Positions 24,401 through 38,031 of a stretch of DNA of 64,000 nt are shown piece after piece. Location of the stretch: positions 1,116,001-1,180,000 of the forward strand of contig LUGG01000001.1 in assembly GCA_001683735.1 (NCBI GenBank), read 5' to 3'. Under the pieces are notes generated by a model, which saw only the letters and a list, made by a program, of their open reading frames with translations, had not been told where the DNA came from and made no database searches. The position numbers were made by a program, and so were the translations under genes. Numbering within the stretch: position 1 is the stretch's first letter; every line of letters begins with the position of its first letter. Source of the DNA: Grifola frondosa. Taxonomy: Eukaryota > Basidiomycota > Agaricomycetes > Polyporales > Grifolaceae.

Positions 24401-25961
24401 TGAGCCATTTTGATATCCTGGGTGCACGGTCCACTCTCGAAGCTAAAAAGGAGAAGGAACAGCAAGAAGCGAGAGTCCGGCAAGAGTCCTCACGTGGGGA
24501 GAAAGACGTGGACGAAGATGCGCTCTACAAAATCCCTGCAGAATACGATGACTGTTACGCATACACAGACCCGACCGTCCGTGCATTATGGAAGAAGGCT
24601 GCATCTGCCGTGCAGAAGTTGGAAGAGGCCCGGGCTCGTGTGGGTATCGAGCAGCACACGATCGGCCGCGTACTGGACGAGAAGATCCTCGTTGACCGTT
24701 CAGTGGTATTCCTCGCGGGCTCGAGCTCCAACGTTTCCATCCGTTGGCAGCAGGGACGTTTCATTGGCGCAGGGTCTTTCGGGTCCGTTTACCTTGCGGT
24801 GAACCTGGATTCCGGCTATCTCATGGCTGTAAAGGAGATCAAATTTCAGGAAGTTGCTGGGCTTTCTAGCTTGTATTCTCATATCAAGGATGAGCTCAGC
24901 GTCATGGAAATGTTGCACCATCCCAACGTCGTGGAGTACTATGGCATTGAGGTGCATCGTGACAAGGTGTATATCTTTGAAGAGTTTTGCCAGGGAGGGA
25001 GTTTGTCTGCCCTCCTTGAGCATGGGCGGATCGAAGATGAAGGTATCCTGCAAGTATATACACTGCAGATGCTCGAAGGCCTTGCCTATCTGCACTCACA
25101 GAATGTTATTCACCGCGATATCAAACCTGACAGTAAGTGACATATTGTATCGGATTGTACCGATTATTTACTTGTTACAGATATTCTCCTCGATCATTTG
25201 GGCGTCATCAAGTATGTGGACTTCGGAGCCGCCAAAATTCTCGCCAAGAATCAGCGTTCAATCCAGCGTTCGCGCCGGGCCTCGGATGCACTACCGCCAA
25301 ATATTGGAGCTGCCAGCGGCCAATTCGGTATGAACAACAGTCTAACGGGAACACCGATGTATATGTCTCCCGAGGTTATCAGGAACAGCAAGCGCGGGCG
25401 ACATGGTGCCATGGATATTTGGTCATTAGGATGTGTGGTGCTTGAGTGTGCTACCGGAAAGAAGCCGTGGAGCAATCTCGATAATGAATGGTGAGCGGAC
25501 TAGCAGTGCCCTCGTGACGATATTGACCTCCGTTAAGGGCGATCATGTTCCACATCGGAGTTGCCACTCAGCATCCTCCTCTACCCGAACCCGGACAGCT
25601 CAGCGAAATGGGCATTGACTTTATCCGGCAGTGCTTAACTATTGACCCTATGCAACGGCCCACAGCGACGGAGCTTATGAACCATCCGTGGATGCTCGAT
25701 TTCCGTGAGGTGCTCCGCAGCTACGAGGAGGCCGAACTTGCGACCAGCCCGCCCATCGAGATGCCCCCAGAAGAAGACTACGGCTCAGCTTCCGTCGCCC
25801 GCCAGGCCGCCATCATGCAAGAGAAGGAGGTAGAATACATTAAATCCGCTTCCCCCAGTCTGTCTCCGCTGGAGACGCCGGAGGGCTCCTGCGAATCCGC
25901 GGAGTCTTCACCAGGGCTTCTTAACTCCCCTCCAGACCCGGCATCGTCTTCAACAACATAA
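21458..25961 (+). CDS. SSK2/SSK22-type MAP kinase kinase kinase
   Basis: MAPKKK of the high-osmolarity (HOG) stress pathway, expected to phosphorylate the Pbs2-like MAPKK. A regulatory region of about 1,080 residues precedes the kinase domain: FIGAGSFGSVYLAV (G-loop), LMAVKEIKF (Lys), QNVIHRDIKPDNILLD, YVDFGAAKI, GTPMYMSPEVI, DIWSLGCVVLE. Introns fit at 23412-23464, 25133-25180 and 25491-25537. Two single-base gaps break the regulatory half: near 23137-23142 (before TNKLMVRVTNYFDT) and in a C6 run at 23955-23960 (before the frame with MVNRELRKITRATNRL). The C-terminal tail after FREVLRSYEEAE is Ser/Pro-rich. It converges with the membrane-protein gene 260 bp away. Confidence 0.93.
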
Positions 25962-26219
25962 TGACTCCATGATAAGGATCGGACGCTCGTACCATCATAA
26001 TCTTGTAGCCTAGTCTCTTTCGTGTACTATTTCTCTCCGCCGGTGGTCAGGTATCTCAGGTTGTAATCGCTTGCCGTCACGAGTCACCATTTTGTAGAAC
26101 ATCAAAACACGAAGTATATTGTCACTACAGTAATACACAGCATAGCATGACAGACCACCCTGTGATCTGTGGAACAATTCAGAAATAAGAGTCGAATCCA
26201 AGTTCGATGCGTATAATTA

Positions 26220-29138
26220 CTATTCAATGATCCAGCGCTTGCTCTGCGAATTGATACCGTAGTCGCTCCCGAGTGCCGTCGACCCACTCTGTTGGCTGCT
26301 CCGGCTGTCCTGCCTCGTGAGCGTTGACGGTGATTCAAGTTGTGCGTCAAACGGCTCTTGCGAGGCGTAGAACCGGGGACCCAGCTGTCGCGGGGCGAAG
26401 CGCATGTGCGCAGGTGAGGGAACATCGGGTCCTGAGCCGAAGGCGATGGAGTATGTCGGCAACGGCATCTCCGTGGAGGGGAACTCTGCCTTCTCGAAGT
26501 CTGCCTTCTCGCCGGGAACGACAGGTATGAAATCATCGCCCGGGAGCGGCTCCTCTGCATTCACTGTCCAGGTGATATTCATTAGAACCTATGAGGAAGC
26601 AGCAAGGGGAATACTCTTACAGTAGCGCGAGAGACCTTTGCCGAAGTTGATGCGGCAGATGATACCAAGGACGAGCGTGATCAGGGTGAGGAGACGGCAG
26701 CGGACGCCAGCAGGCTGAAGAACCGCCATGTTACAAACGTCCAGCGGAATGTGGCGGTCGAACATGGTCGCCCACCCTACGAGAACGAGTAACGCCGCTG
26801 TTAGGAACACCATCATCGGGATCCTGCGCTCCTTGCGCACGGCAATCCACCCCTGGGGCAACCATGAGAAATCGACAAAACAGCGGAGGCGTAACAAGAC
26901 GTACCGTGGTCAGCCATGGGACCAACAACTACGGGAAAGGCTGCTTCAGCACCAGACGATCTGCACACAAACCGGGAACTTACCACTAGCACCGTTATCA
27001 TCAGTGCCTTAAACAGCGTCGGCTCTGTTGTCAAGTGTCCAATGCTGCCGTTGTAGATCTGGTCAAGCCAGACTCCAGCCGCGACGGCGATGAAGTACAG
27101 CGCGAGTTGGATGGCGATAGAAAGCATCAGGACCTCGTTGTACACGCGGTTGATGGTGCGCGATGCGCCGACGCGCTTGAATGTCTGCCATCCGAAAGAC
27201 TAGGGACCATGATGTGAGCCTTCTGTGCCAGACGTAGAGATCATGCAAACCTTCAGGAGTCTCCAAGAGAGGAAAGACGAGACTAGTAAAGCGACGGCGT
27301 TGAGGGCCACGCTGGGTATTTCCGCATCTCCGCGGTCTTTCCAATATGTAGGGAGAAGATTGATGCCGCAGGCTCCCTCAGTAGTGAGGCGGCTGAAATT
27401 GTGGTGGAATGAAGCAGTGTTATACTGCCACGATCTAAGTCAGGAGAAGACGAGCAGGATAGTGAGATTGCACGTACGATTTCGAAGCCACCCCAAGCCG
27501 TGGCCAATATATGGGTAAGCAGAGATGCGACGCTGTTTTATGCGACAATCAAAATGATGCGGAGGAGCTCGGAGAACGCCCACATACATGTGCGGAATGG
27601 ATTCATTTAGCAGAGCAACGAGCGACATTCCAAGAACCCAAAATTGGAACGCAATGAAAGCAATATCTTCGCGTTTTGTATTCTTGACGCTAGAGATCCT
27701 GTTTGTCAGACACTCACTGCGCAGTAAAGTTATGCAGCTTACACGTCAACTGGCCAGTTCAGAGCGTACAAACAACTCTTCGATAAGATGATATTGTTTT
27801 GGCCGTATAGGCCATTGACATTGACTGTAGCATTCCCAGAAACATCTATGTCTAGTTGGGGACTCAGATTTCTCGGGAAGTGACGCTAGCAGGCCTATAT
27901 TAGCTTTATGTAATTTTAAGCCGGAAGGACTGTAGCGCACCTTGTGTTTGTTACTATCAGAGTCAGAATCGGAGGTCGCACTTTGAGTTGGGGACAGTGA
28001 GAGTGTTATGGTGACCGTCCGTGTAGCGGACAGGCTGCCCGTCGGGCTGATGGTGGTTAAAGCGGAGTGTTGTTGGACCGTGGTGGTCGTGAACACTGTC
28101 TCGGTTGATGCAGATTTTGAGGTTGAAGAAAGAGAGGCGGACGACAAAGGAATGGACGACGACGAAATGACAGTACTTGTACTGGAAGAGGTAGCAGTGT
28201 CTGAGAGACTCACGGAAGCAATGGCGGATATGGTCTGAGCAGACGAACTAGAGCTGTACGCGACACTCGAGAGACTTGCTGCATCATTCTGTCCGGGAAA
28301 ATCCGACATGGCGTCACTCATCGTCTCACTCCCGTCCCAAACAACTGGACAGGAACTCGCGTCCAGTGTGGATGGTACCGTCTCGCACATTCTGAGATCT
28401 TTGCCCAGAACCGCGAACCCTGGACTAGTGGCGTTTCCTTGTCGAATGAGCCCGCTCAAGAAGGTTGCTGCTTGGGCATTGACCATGAAGGCCTGAATCT
28501 GGAAGACAACCTGGACGATGCAATGGAGGACCGAGAAGATGAAGTAGATAGTAGTGATCCGCGAGAAAGTAACACGGTCCCACTAGAAAGAATGTCCTTC
28601 AGCATTGCTGGCCATCCAGCGTGAACCGGGGACGTTAAAAGGAAAAAATAACGCGTCTCGCGGTCTCAAACCAACCCACACTAATGCGCCTGCGCGGTGC
28701 GCGTCGTGAAAGCAAGTGGGAAGGGACGGCCTGCCGTCAAAACGTGACACTCACAAACAGCTTCAGTCCGGAGAGCAGAGGAACATGTGCGACACGCATC
28801 GTAACAGATTCTGTGGTTCGTAGCTGTTTAGCACCATGTGAGATTGCAATGAGTACGGAGTCATTCACCAAGCTATGGAAAACGATAAAGATACAGAATT
28901 GCCACTAGGGCAGCGAAGGTACGATGGACGCAGCCAGTGCAACTTCAAGAATACCAGAACGTTGTACGGTTGCAACGACGGTCCAGCCGAACTGAAAAGG
29001 CGCAATGAGTGAAAAAGAGATAACAGGAGGAGGAGGAGAGAGCAACGGAGAAGACCACGGCGGTCGCTCCTGCCAACTCGCGAAAGTGGAGTGCCAACTT
29101 ACATACGCGGATGTAAAGCCTCGCCCGCTTCCATCCAT
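26220..29138 (-). CDS. Conserved fungal multispan membrane protein, unknown function
   Basis: Not assigned to a named family. Start MDGSGRGFTSAYFGWTVVAT (ATG 29138, first two exons) leads to several hydrophobic segments: RITTIYFIFSVLHCIVQVVF, WVLGMSLVALLNESIPHMYV, LMLSIAIQLALYFIAVAAG, MMVFLTAALLVLVGWATMFD and RLLTLITLVLGIICRINFG. Between the first and later segments lies a loop with a Ser/Thr-rich run (about 27960-28260) and Cys residues (RMCETVPSTLDASSCPVVWD), probably extracellular and O-glycosylated. The cytosolic tail (26220-26582) is polar with LPTYSIAFGSG and ends GINSQSKRWIIE. Roughly eight exons; exact junctions in 27000-27900 are not settled. A sensor or receptor-like role is only a guess. 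Confidence 0.6.
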
Positions 29139-29822
29139 CAAGTTGCCAAGTCACCAGCCCTCCCGTAACCACCTTCCTTTCATACCGTCTTCACAGCTTT
29201 ATTCTGTGAGTGAAATATGCGAGTCCTGTATACTTTCTGCTAGGCCTCTCTGCGCAGTGCGCCAGGATAATTATTGCCGTAGTCATCGACCCACGGTGCT
29301 GCGGCGCGCTGTTCAGTGCTCGTGCACCGTGTGGATCTGTACAAATTGACACGACTCCCGGGTTCGTGAACGCCCGAATGATTGTCTCCCCGAAATCGCC
29401 GCGAGCACGTCCTTCCATACGCTAAGTATGCGGACAAGTAACGACAGTGAAGACCATGTTATGGATCCGCTTTGTGTCATTGACGAGCCGACTCATCACT
29501 CGTCGTTGCGCTTCACAACCGTGACCGTATTGACAGTTGGGACATCAAGTTGGCAGATCCCTGCAGGTTCTGCCCATGGCTTTGAATTTCTAGGTCCAAC
29601 GTCCGGAGCCTCGTATGTTCTCCCATCCGATCTCAACAGACGCAAGCGACTGATTAATAGCATCTCGGTTGTGTTGTTTAACAGATACCCTTAACCAAAC
29701 AAGCGCATTGATACAGTGATGCGGAGCGCTATATAGGGTGACAAATCCTACGGTATACAGATTCATACAGATCATTTTGAGCAAGAAATAAGGGAGACTT
29801 AGAACATACAATACAACCATCT
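29139..29822. other. Intergenic, nothing recognised
   Basis: Holds the presumed promoter of the membrane-protein gene and the 3' flank of the TFIIIC gene. Short open frames on both strands show no conserved motif. Confidence 0.5.
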
Positions 29823-32800
29823 TTACACCTGATACCAGTGCTTAATGTCGCCCAAGAACCAGAAGATAACCTTCTCTTCCCTGTCGTCAGGCGGGACAGT
29901 GTCAAGACGTGCACCTACATCAACTCGTGTCTTGATGAATCCCTCCGCGTGCAGATACTGCAATAGGTCATTGACCTCCTGCCTATCATATACTGATCTT
30001 AGCCGCCACCTGATCTCCGACTGTAGATGCGAATTTAGGTTAACACCAGCCGTCATCAACTACGGAGAGGTGACCGACCTGGGAGACACCTGGTCTCAAC
30101 AGAATAACCCCAATCACAGCTCGCAGTGCCGCGTCCCACACGTCGCCCATCTTCCGGCCAGTGATGTCCAACCATCGTCGCGGAAAGATCATATTCTTCG
30201 CCCCCTCCGGTTCCGAAACCATAACTGTCCATGGCCTGATATGGGCGGCAGATACCAGAACTATTGATGTGTAGCCTGTCCAGTGGGCGAGAGGTATGGG
30301 CGCATCGACCATGCGGCCGATAGCTGAGAATATCAAGGCCTCCGGCAATGGATGGAGATGTGCCTTGAAAATGAGGGTATATCAGTTGGGTACAGCATTC
30401 TAGGCAATCTGTCACCGCTCGCTTACCAGGAGCTGCGCTTTCGTCAAACCATCGGAGGCAGCATCTCGCAGCAAAACCAGGGTCTGTTGAACGACATCTG
30501 CTTCTTCTGTCGGCAGCTCCAGAAGAAGGACGGGGACCACCTCTTCGAGACACGCCACGCAATCTGTAAGTCCAGCTGAGTCGCGTCGGCAACACGCCGA
30601 ACCTCCGTCGCCAGCTTTGCCATGCTCGAAACCTGAGGCTGGGGCTTGGAGATCAAGAATTCCCACCGGAGGCTCGACTGAGAAATCGGCCACTGACGGC
30701 TGCCGTGTGCCGCTCGCAACGTCAAGGAACCTCACTTGAATGGTTGTCTCGATATCGTCATCATCTATCACATTTCGTGAGTATTCTGGTGCACGGAAAT
30801 CACAGGTGTGATGTAGTTACCAGTTTTTTTACTGTTCCAATCAATCTTCGGTCGCGCAGCGCGGGGATTAGATGTATCAATCCCGAAATTAACCTGGCAG
30901 TGCCGAGATCAGTGACGAGGTAACATTCCAAGAGAGAAAAATGCAGTTACCCTATTCTCAGAGACAAGCTCAATAAGCAGTGCGGTATCACCATCACTCG
31001 CCAGCAGAGGCCATTCCCGCCATCGCTCAGCATCCTCTTCTTGGCCGAGGACTTCCTCAAAGGCACACGCATCTTGGTACAAGTCGCGAGACAGTGACCC
31101 TCCAATCGCGTTGAGATTGCTAATATCAAACGTCAAATTATCTCGGGCAACTCGAGTATCAGGCATGCATACCTGTCGGAGATTTTGAACGTCCTGCCTG
31201 GTTTCGATTTCTGTGGATCCCGTACGGTTTTCGAGACGGCGCCACGAGCAAGGAGAGTTTTGGTAGCCGTTTGCACCGCTCGTTCGCCGACACTTTTGAG
31301 TAATTGGGAAGCGCTATCAGGGTCGTAGTTTTCATGAGGTGTGCCAAGGGTCATCTGGAATCAATGGACGATAATATAGTTAGTTCGCGGCGCAAATAAG
31401 AATGATGCGCATTACCTTCAAAGCAGAATCGCCTATATATATGGACTCCGATGCGTACGCACCGACGGCGGGCATCTCATTCAGTTCGGCAATGAACGAA
31501 TGCTGAGCGAACTGCTTCTCTCGACCTTCCTCTGACACTACGCTCCACATGAAGTCCCAAGCAGGAGCGATCATTGAATTTTCTACCATGTCCCAGACCT
31601 GATCGATCTGGTCCACAGACGTTGGCAAAATTGCTTTAGACTTGGTGTTACTCAACTCCAGGAAGCCGACGCGACTGGGAGTAGCTCAGCTCAAGACACT
31701 GGCATATTGGAGTAGGACTTACAGTGCATTCTTGTCGATATGTTTGCGCAGGAACTTGATATGTGCCACAATGTCAAAATTCGTCGCACTCGCGGGATCA
31801 TCATCTGGGAGGATGTCTGTCCCTCTATGTTCCAACCAGAGATCATGCCACTTCTCTTCCAGACGCTTAAGGTAAGCATCTGCCCCAGTAAGCTCTCGTA
31901 GATGCGCGAAACGTTGCCGCACAGAATTTCTCGGCACTGCGGGGAAGACTTGCTCCAGTGCTCCCCAGTCTAACCTGACGGTGCCGCGACAGCGGGCCTT
32001 GATCACGATGGATGCATCTCGCACCAGTTCATCATAATCTCGATTCCACTGGAACCGATGTCTCCTTTGGACAGCAGCTTCATCTAAGGCGTCGTAAAAT
32101 GTCAGTATTCGAGTCTCCTTACATAATATATGCCCTTACCCTTAACGGAGCCTGCTGCCTTCTTCGATTTATGAGTACGTTGTTTGGGAGGCAATGGCGG
32201 TCCCTGTTGTGCGATGAGATCTTCGATAGCTTTCTCCGGAACATTAGTTGCCACCGGCGGCGGTAATGTGCTTCGGGGTATTGGGTGATCGATGATCCCT
32301 GACCTGTCGTCAAAATCTGTTTCGCTGCCAGCTCGGCTTCGCGAATGGCATCCACAATGCGAGTCTCCCAAAGTTGATGATCCTTTCCAGAGCCCTGGAG
32401 GAACTTGGAACGGAGTCGTTGAACGCGGACAGCAGCCGACCCTCTCAACGGTTCAGAATGCACGCGAGCCACCATATCATCCCAGATTTCCTCTCGTTGA
32501 CGTTTGGACTCCGCAGCTCGACGCGCCAAGAGAGCTTTCGTATCACGTTCTTCCTGGACTTCGGCTTTCACGGCTGCACGTTTGGTCTTTTGTGTCAGCT
32601 TTTGAACACTGCGAACGTGTCTCTTGTGAGCCTTCTGGAAGTAGTGAGTCAAGACGTCCCGAGGTGCGCTGGAAACCCAGCAAAGATGGTCCAAGCGCGC
32701 ATCACCCCCGTCTTCATCTTGCAATGGTGTGTTCCCAGTGGAAGTGTCGACATATTGCCTAAGAAATTCCATCTGATACCAAGAAAGACAATATGAGGTT

Positions 32801-35800
32801 TTCCAGGAGCTCTGGCGACGTAAACACTTCGCCGCGGCAACGACTCTCTCGGAAGATTCCATCTCAACGTCGGGGCAGATTATCTGTTTCGCATAGTCGC
32901 TGTCGACGCTAACTTTCTCCAGCTCCTCCCAGAATGCGGCACGTTGGGCAGCAGAGGAAAGTGAAACAGACTTCCAGAGAGGTGGGGAATCCTGCTGTAG
33001 GGCCCAGAGGCGGATCGGAGCGATTTCATTGAAGCGCCAGTATTCCGGAGCCGTAAATGATGTCCAGACGTCTGTAGGGGCAACATCGAATGCAGTAGGG
33101 TGACTTCCAATTGCAGGACATCGGAATGCGGGATTTGCAGAATTAGACGGCTGCAAGGGTACCACAAGATTCAGAGCAAGGAGCAGCTCGATAATGGTAA
33201 ACAATCGGGCACGAGGCTTCGACCTTAGAGGCTGCAAGACCTCATAGATGTCGGCCGGAATGTCTTGTACAGGAGTTTGTCGTCCGTCTGCTGACGCAAG
33301 TAAACGACCCAGCTCGTCCATTTGGGTGGTACAAGAGACCAAAGAGCAGTATGTCGAGATCGGGATTTCGTGGTAGTAGTAAGATAATTGAATTATGCGA
33401 TGCTGACTCGATACGATACGCGGGGAGATGCGGCCGTCTTCGAAAAGTTGCATAGTCGTGGTGTGCAGCGCACGAGCCCTGGCCGCCTTGCCAATAATGA
33501 AACCGTATAGCTGCGCCACAGTGTTCTTCTCAGTCAACAGGGACTCCCGAATCACGGTATCGCTACTGCGGAGAAGTTCAGACACAGCTGCGCGATCCTT
33601 ATCCTTGTCGCGATCTAGGGTGATAGCGGATGAAGGCGGAGCAGGAAGCTGGGCTTGATTTGCGCCACCATAAGCTATTGGTTCGTCCAAGGTCTTGACT
33701 ACGGAAGGTAAGAAGTACTGGAAATTGCGACTTAGATTCGCAAGGAAAGTGTTCAAGTCATCTAGGGAGGTGTCGACGAGATATGCAATGCGGGCGTGAC
33801 GACTTCCACCGGTGAGGGATGTGATAAATGTGCTCAGGAGTTTAATCTTCTGGCGAGACTCCAAGTCAGCCAATGTCGCTTCAAGAGTGCGTTTGTCGAT
33901 CCGCGTTCCAGGGCGTGTGCTCGCGGTCTCTCCAGCCTTGGTGATGGCCTCCACAACAGCAGCATGCGCTTCATAAAACTCCTTTGCGGTCGTGTTCATG
34001 ATGCCCCCAGCCTCTGTGATGACTCGAAGCACCTCCTTCTCGCGACGGGATTGGGAGATATTAGCCTTCGAACGATATCGGGTCAACTCCGTTGAGGGGC
34101 CGCTCGACTTGGCTCGCTTGGCTGGAACTTCAGCGATACTTGTAATCCGGTTTTATTTCGCTTCGCAGGCACATCCTGGTCTTGCTGCACCAAAGCCGAC
34201 GTGCTCGGTCCAGCACCAGAAATGGACATCTGAATGAACGAATGGGTGGATGTAATCTAGTGACGAAAGTCTTGTACTCACAACCTGCTGATCCTGTCGA
34301 GATTCAGAGATTTGCCGTATGCTCTCTGCTTGAAGTACAGGGTCGATTGGAATCTCTGGGGATATAATCATTTTCAGGCAACTGATTCTGTGCAGTGACA
34401 TGCTCGCCCGTCTGAGCAACTTGCATGTTTCCGTTACTTGCGGATGGCTCTGGCTCTCCGCTGGAGACATTTTGGGTGACCGGTGGAGGCAGCTCCAGAT
34501 TGGAAGCCGATGGTTCATCAAGCTGCGACGGGACTGTGGGTACCGTGATAGTCCTAGAACTCCTAGTCCGTCTCGGCGGAGAGAGGGAATCACCACGATG
34601 CCGCAACACCTTTTTTCTGGAAGAGCGTCGGAGTAGGCTTTCAGCAGCAGTACCCGCAGAAGCGGAAGCTGGAAGCTCGGGGCGTTCAGAAGGGTTGGAC
34701 TGCGATATTGATTCGGCACCGGTCAATGGTGGCACGTCTTCAGGCCCCTGCATACTGACATCGGCTCCCACCGCAGGACTGACAGGGCGCCGGTCCTCAT
34801 CGATATTCTCCTGTGCAGAGAGTTGCAGCGCGGAGGGTCGTTCTTCACCTTGAACAGCAGTGCTACCGAGGATAATAGCACTGGTGCTCAGTTGACTTGC
34901 CCTTTTCTTTGGCGGACGGCCGCGTTTCCGTGGCGTGGCTTGTTCAGCACCAGGGGAAACTCGTTCATGTCCGTCCTCAGCGTCCATCGTCGTCCGCGAT
35001 GCCTTTCGCTTTGGAGGACGCCCTCGTTCCGCCGGAATCGACTCTGCCACAGAACCCTCCCCGACTACGTTAAACCACTGCCGGCTCCCGCGTCTGCCTG
35101 ATCACTAGCGGGAACCTGTCCCTCCACAGGAGCTTTCTTAAGAGGGCGACCCGTTTGCGGACCGGAGGCGTTTCAGCCTCCTTCGCTGCATCTTCGCCAA
35201 GTGGCTCTCCGTCGCGTTGTTTCGGGGGTCGACCTCGTTTCCGTTTCGGAGGAGGCTCCTCAGCTTCTTCTGCGGCCTCATGAGCAGCTTCCTCGTCTGC
35301 CCGTTTCCGCTTCTTCCCTCTCTTGCCCTGGCCTCACCAGCTTCTTCAGCTTCTCCTTCAGATTCTTGAACGGACTTGCGTGATCTGCCCTTTTTGATAG
35401 TGCCACCTGGGAGAATCGGTTTCTTCCCCGCGCGTTTTTTCGCTTTCCCCCCGCCGTCTCCTGTTCCTTCGACCCCTTCAGCCCGTCCACATACCTGATC
35501 AGCTGCTCTTCGTCCTCATAGAACGCGCTCGCGTCCACGGGCAAGAACCCACCGGCGTTCGAGAGGTCGACGCCGTAGCGGACGTCCTCGAGGCCCTCCT
35601 TCGCCGCGACGCGAGGAAGTGTGCAACGGTGTAGTATTTGTAGCGGCGTTCGCGGCCGTGCGTCTCGCCGAGCTGCGCGATGCCGAGGTCGCTCAGGTGC
35701 GGCGGGGCGGGTCCTTCTCTAGGCGGGCCAGGAGCAGTTCTACCGTGCGCCGGTCGAAGTCGCACAACGCGCTAGATAGCTCCTACGACGGCGGGTCAAT

Positions 35801-37434
35801 GTCAAAGAGAAATATAAATGCACACATTAGTGAAATTAGTGTGATCGACATACATTCAAGGTCATCCCCTGGTCCCCGACTCGTCCAGCAGGTCGACAAT
35901 CTGCTTATGGATCGTGATGTTCATCTTCAGCCGGTTGTCGTCTTCCGCAATATCCGGCTCTGCTGCTCCCGCTGGAAATTAGCGATAGAACGAGGGTGGA
36001 AGAATGCAAGTTACCTTCGGCATCAGCGTCGGCGTCGGCATCCTCCATGGGCTCTGCTTCGTCGAGGGGCTGGGCGTCGCGTCCTCGGTGAGCAGGCGAA
36101 TGCAGGGCACCTTCCTCTCCGGGAACCGCTTCCTATCCGCATGAGGCACCTGCACCTTCTCGATCACGCCCTGCTCCATGAGCTCGCGCAGGCGCGTGCG
36201 GAAGAACCGGCGGTCGGTCCTCGTCGGATTCGCGAAGCCCTACGACCAGCGTCAGCACTCGAATTGACGACACAGAGACATCGGCCACGGCACGCACGAT
36301 TTTGATGAGCAGGTTCTGCGAGGTGTGCATGTGGTGCGGCGAGTTCCGGAGCAGCTTCACGACGCGCGCGCGCAGGAGCGGCATGCTCGAGAGGTGTCGC
36401 GCGTCAATAGGGTCGAAGCCGACGTGCGGGAGCGCCTTCGCCTCGCCCTGCTCGTCCTCGTCCGCGCCCCCCGCATCCTCAGCCTGCGCGCGCGCTTCCT
36501 CCTCGACGACCTGCCGCCACACCGGGCTATGCTCGAAGAAGTACTTGTGCACGCACAGGTTCGTGCTGATACCGGGGCGCCTGCGCTTCACCCTGCGCAA
36601 GAGTCGGTTGGTCAGCGCGACGCGGCGCGGAGCAGGTATAGAGCTTACACTAGGTCGAGCTCGACGAGCTGCTTGATGACGTAGAAACATGTCTTCTGGT
36701 CGTATCCTGACTTCTTGCCGAGGTCAACCACGCTGATCCCCTTCTCTCGCCCGCGCGTAATGAGTTGCAATGCAGTATATATCATCGGGGTCAACTTCGA
36801 CGGCTGCATACGAAAATAAGCGATTGAACGAGACACAGCGCGAATGCACCGACGCACCCGAAAATGCGACCCGTAATAGCGGCAAACGTCGTCTCTGGGT
36901 CGACCGCGATCCTGAGGCCCTCGCCATACTGCGCCTTGAGCTCTTCCAGCGGCCGGATGGTCGCATCCTGGACGACGTCGAGCGTCGTCGCGGGCGCTGG
37001 GCCTTCAGCGGGCTCTTCGCCCTTCGCCCGCGCCTTGCGCGCGGCGCTCACCTGCGGGGCGATGTACACCTCGGTGGAACCCCGGGGGGCACAGTTCCGA
37101 CGCGCACGCCGGGCTGCTGCACGACGACCGCCCACACGAACGCACAGAACGCGGCGTCGACATTCTGCGAGGGCGCGCACGGGCTGCGCTCGTAGAATCC
37201 CGCGATGAAGTCGCGCAGGCGCGAGACGTCGCAACCTGTGGGGGCGATACATGTCAGACCGGAAATCGAGAGTGAGGGCGACACAAGCCGGGTTCGAACC
37301 CCTGAATGTGCAGCCGGCGCATCGCGTCGCGTGTATCGAGGCCATCGCGACGCGTTCGTCACATGAGCGCAGGACTCACCGAGATCTCCGTCGAAAGAGA
37401 GCTCTCGCAGACAGTGGCGGATGAGCTCGTCCAT
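29823..37434 (-). CDS. TFC3: TFIIIC largest subunit (B-block binding, Tfc3/GTF3C1-like)
   Basis: DNA-binding subunit of TFIIIC that recognises box B of tRNA promoters for RNA polymerase III. N-terminus MDELIRHCLRELSFDGDLG (ATG 37434). The B-block winged helix (about 36805-36652) reads SKLTPMIYTALQLI..REKGISVVDLGKKSGYDQKT. A long basic linker holds four AT-hook-like motifs (KRGRPPK near 35232, TGRPLKK near 35145, RGRPPKR near 35015, KRGRPPKK near 34915). A large helical exon spans 34086-32300 (LYGFIIGKAARARALHTTTM). A Myb/SANT-like part includes WGALEQVFPAVPRNSVRQRF. The terminal winged helix SEIRWRLRSVYDRQEVNDLL ends HWYQV. Single-base gaps occur near 37085-37095, 35608, 35477, 35328 and about 35085. 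Roughly 2,100 residues; the longest gene here. Confidence 0.88.
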
Positions 37435-38031
37435 GGCAGATTTCGCCTACTGCTTAGCACAAAAAGGTGCCGGTCCAAAGATTTTGCGGCCAGTGGCCAG
37501 AGATCTTACCACCTGTTGATCCTCTAGAACGTTGCAACACTGGGCAATGGCGTAGAGAGAAAAGTGATATGCTTGTCGAGAAAAAAGCACTTGGATGTCG
37601 TTCAGCGGGACTCGAAGGATGTGATTCGTGAGCGCGCACTATCCTAATCGGTGATCGGCGAACGGCCGGAGACGGTCGGACTTGCCGGACCAACCGTACC
37701 TGCTCCCGCAGCACTCGAAATACGTCTCGAGACTCGAGAGATGTCTTGCGACCCGCCTCCTAAATGACCTTCAACGTCAACGTTGGAAGTTGCACACAAT
37801 AAATAAAACACCAAAATATAACACATCATATAGACTCCTATGAGTTTACATGCTGAGGAGGGATGAAACATAATGGTATGCGGGGATAGTACAATGAGTG
37901 TATCGTAAGTCATGGAACGTCGAGTGCGACGCTTTTTAGTTCTATTATAAACATCCTCGGACCCATCTAAAGTCAACAACGGGAGGACCCGCCCAGGACA
38001 AAACGAATAAGAAAAGAGCCTGCTCAATTGG
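37435..38031. other. Intergenic, TFIIIC gene promoter side
   Basis: No conserved frame. Contains the upstream region of the TFIIIC gene and the 3' flank of the PRELI gene; AT-rich near 37790-37870. Confidence 0.5.
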
